From positions 1 to 14,468 of the forward strand of contig VBOK01000048.1 in the NCBI GenBank assembly GCA_005877565.1: a stretch of 14,468 nt of DNA. The letters are read 5' to 3'. The DNA comes from Nitrospirota bacterium. Lineage in GTDB: Bacteria; Nitrospirota; Nitrospiria; Nitrospirales; NS-4. Of this stretch, positions 13,438 through 14,468 are shown in pieces (within the stretch, counting starts at the first letter, position 1; each line of letters starts with the position of its first letter). A model generated the notes under the pieces. The model was given only the letters and a program-made list of their open reading frames with translations. It was not told the origin of the DNA and did not search any database. A program made the position numbers and the translations under genes.

Positions 13438-14468
13438 TTCGTCACGCTCATGATGTATTCCTGGATCGCGTTCAGCAGGATCGCCTTCTTGATCGGCTTG
13501 GTCAGATGGGCCGTGCATCCCGCGTCGAGGCTCTTTTGGATTTCTTCCTGCAAGGCAAACGCCGAGAGCGCGATGATCGGCGTCGGCGGGCGCCCGGTCT
13601 CCTTCTCCCATTGCCTGATCTTCCTGGTGGCGGCGTATCCGTCCACAACCGGCATCTGCATGTCCATCAAAACCAGGTCGAACCTGCGGGCACTGAATTT
13701 CGCCACCGCGATGGCGCCGTTGTCGGCCAGATCGAGGTGATGGGGCGTGTGCTTGAGGTAGGACTGCACGAGCAGCCGGTTGTCCTGAGAATCTTCGGCC
13801 AGGAGAATCCGCAACGCACGCTGATCCCTCGCCGGCGCCGGTGCGGCGTCCAGCGCTGGTCCAAGCGCAAATACTCGACTCTTGCCCACAGCAGCAGCGA
13901 TCGCGTCGAACAATGCAGCGCGCTTGACCGGCTTCACGAGATACCCGGCCATGCCCAGCTCTTGAGACCGTGCCTTGTCGCCCATACGCGCGTCGGAGGT
14001 GAGCATCATGACGGTGACGCCGGCCAGGTTGGGGATGTCGCGAAGACGCTCCCCAACCTGGAACCCATCCATCTCGGGCATGCGGCAGTCGAGCAGCACC
14101 ACGTGATAGGGATCGCCTGACTCTTGGGCGCGCTCAAGTTCCGCCAGCCCCTCCATGCCGTTAGGAACCTCGACCACCTGCATCCCCCATGCAGTGAGGA
14201 TCTCCTTCAGGATCATCCGGTTGGTGGCGTTGTCATCCACCACCAGCGCCTTCATCCCTTTTAATTCCGCCGGCTGGGTGAGTGCGCGAAGCTTGGGTTC
14301 TCCTTGTACTCGAAACTTCGCCGTGAAGGAAAACGTGCTGCCCTGGCCAACAGCACTGGTCACCCAGATGCGGCCTCCCATGAGTTCCGTCAGTCGCTTG
14401 GAGATGGTCAGGCCCAGGCCGGTCCCCCCGTACTGGCGTGTGACTGAGGAGTCCGCCTGCGTGAAGCT
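13434..14468 (-). CDS. Hybrid histidine kinase with two receivers, partial at window edge
   Basis: The visible 344 residues are the C-terminal part of a large hybrid kinase; the start and phosphoacceptor His lie beyond 14468. The first residues, SFTQADSSVTRQYGGTGLGL, are the end of the HATPase domain with its G-box. Receiver 1 follows at about 73-192: VVDDN (76-80), phosphoacceptor D127 in LLDCRMPEMDG, T157 and K179. Receiver 2 is at about 218-340: LAEDS (223-227), phosphoacceptor D269 in LMDMQMPVVDG, S302 and K324 in LTKPI. The architecture HATPase-REC-REC plus a separate Hpt recalls the BarA/TorS class of phosphorelay kinases, but with the Hpt encoded by the next gene rather than fused. It overlaps that gene by ATGA. 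Internal ATGs such as 14381 are not starts. Confidence 0.93.
   Translation of the reverse strand, partial: SFTQADSSVTRQYGGTGLGLTISKRLTELMGGRIWVTSAVGQGSTFSFTAKFRVQGEPKLRALTQPAELKGMKALVVDDNATNRMILKEILTAWGMQVVEVPNGMEGLAELERAQESGDPYHVVLLDCRMPEMDGFQVGERLRDIPNLAGVTVMMLTSDARMGDKARSQELGMAGYLVKPVKRAALFDAIAAAVGKSRVFALGPALDAAPAPARDQRALRILLAEDSQDNRLLVQSYLKHTPHHLDLADNGAIAVAKFSARRFDLVLMDMQMPVVDGYAATRKIRQWEKETGRPPTPIIALSAFALQEEIQKSLDAGCTAHLTKPIKKAILLNAIQEYIMSVTK

Noticed and set aside
14381..14468. ATG 14381 as the start of a receiver-only protein
   Set aside because: The frame continues to the window edge and encodes the HATPase G-box, so this is the end of a larger hybrid kinase.
1..14468. Search for CRISPR arrays, tRNA or rRNA genes, riboswitches and transposase genes
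   Set aside because: No regularly spaced repeats, cloverleaf, rRNA-like segments or transposase motifs were seen by eye. Short or diverged RNA elements could be missed without a covariance search.

Overview
This is a GC-rich, gene-dense bacterial window with no rRNA, tRNA, CRISPR array or transposase gene that I can recognise. The gene mix resembles Nitrospirota (Nitrospira-like) or deltaproteobacterial-type environmental bacteria: many histidine kinases and receivers, a squalene/phytoene-synthase relative, a glycine-zipper lipoprotein, a cupredoxin and M32/M48 peptidases. The taxon is inferred from gene content and base composition only.

Left part (1-3404). A partial unknown reading frame overlaps a HicA-family toxin gene. 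Facing it on the minus strand is a squalene/phytoene-synthase-like gene that lacks the usual N-terminus, including the first Asp-rich motif. A 164-bp divergent intergenic region with promoter-like sequences on both strands leads into htpX (an M48 membrane protease). htpX is followed without a gap by a stand-alone pyruvate,phosphate-dikinase/PEP-synthase-type nucleotide-binding domain protein.

Middle part (3405-8613). A perfect 28-nt palindrome separates that pair from a minus-strand secreted cupredoxin. Divergent from the cupredoxin is a protein whose His/Met pattern (HH, H, HxH, M) matches the six copper ligands of PHM-type monooxygenases, so this is a candidate copper locus. Then come a glycine-zipper lipoprotein, a convergent exported Big2/PKD-type protein, a small three-helix membrane protein overlapping (ATGA) an M32 carboxypeptidase, a 70-nt imperfect hairpin repeat and an orphan 76-aa protein.

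Right part (8614-14468, minus strand). Six tightly packed signalling genes, transcribed right to left, look like one operon: a hybrid histidine kinase with two receivers (cut by the window edge), a free Hpt phosphotransfer protein, a LOV-domain (blue-light) histidine kinase, a protein made of two receivers, a degenerate-receiver/class III nucleotide cyclase (frame broken in this sequence), and a PAS histidine kinase with a C-terminal receiver. Four of the five junctions are 4-8 nt overlaps or gaps of about 10-11 nt with start codons close to the previous stop, and the fifth is similar. The proposed working is that light sensed by the LOV kinase and signals sensed by the hybrid kinase feed a phosphorelay through Hpt and the receivers, with cyclic nucleotide as a possible second output. 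No DNA-binding output domain is visible.

The most interesting items are the LOV kinase with Ile in place of the conserved flipping Gln, the pseudo-receiver cyclase with His in place of the transition-state Asn, the PHM-like copper protein, and the truncated synthase. No stretch over 300 bases lacks a gene; the longer intergenic stretches are 1342-1505, 3845-4003, 6326-6419 and 8252-8346, described in the entries.
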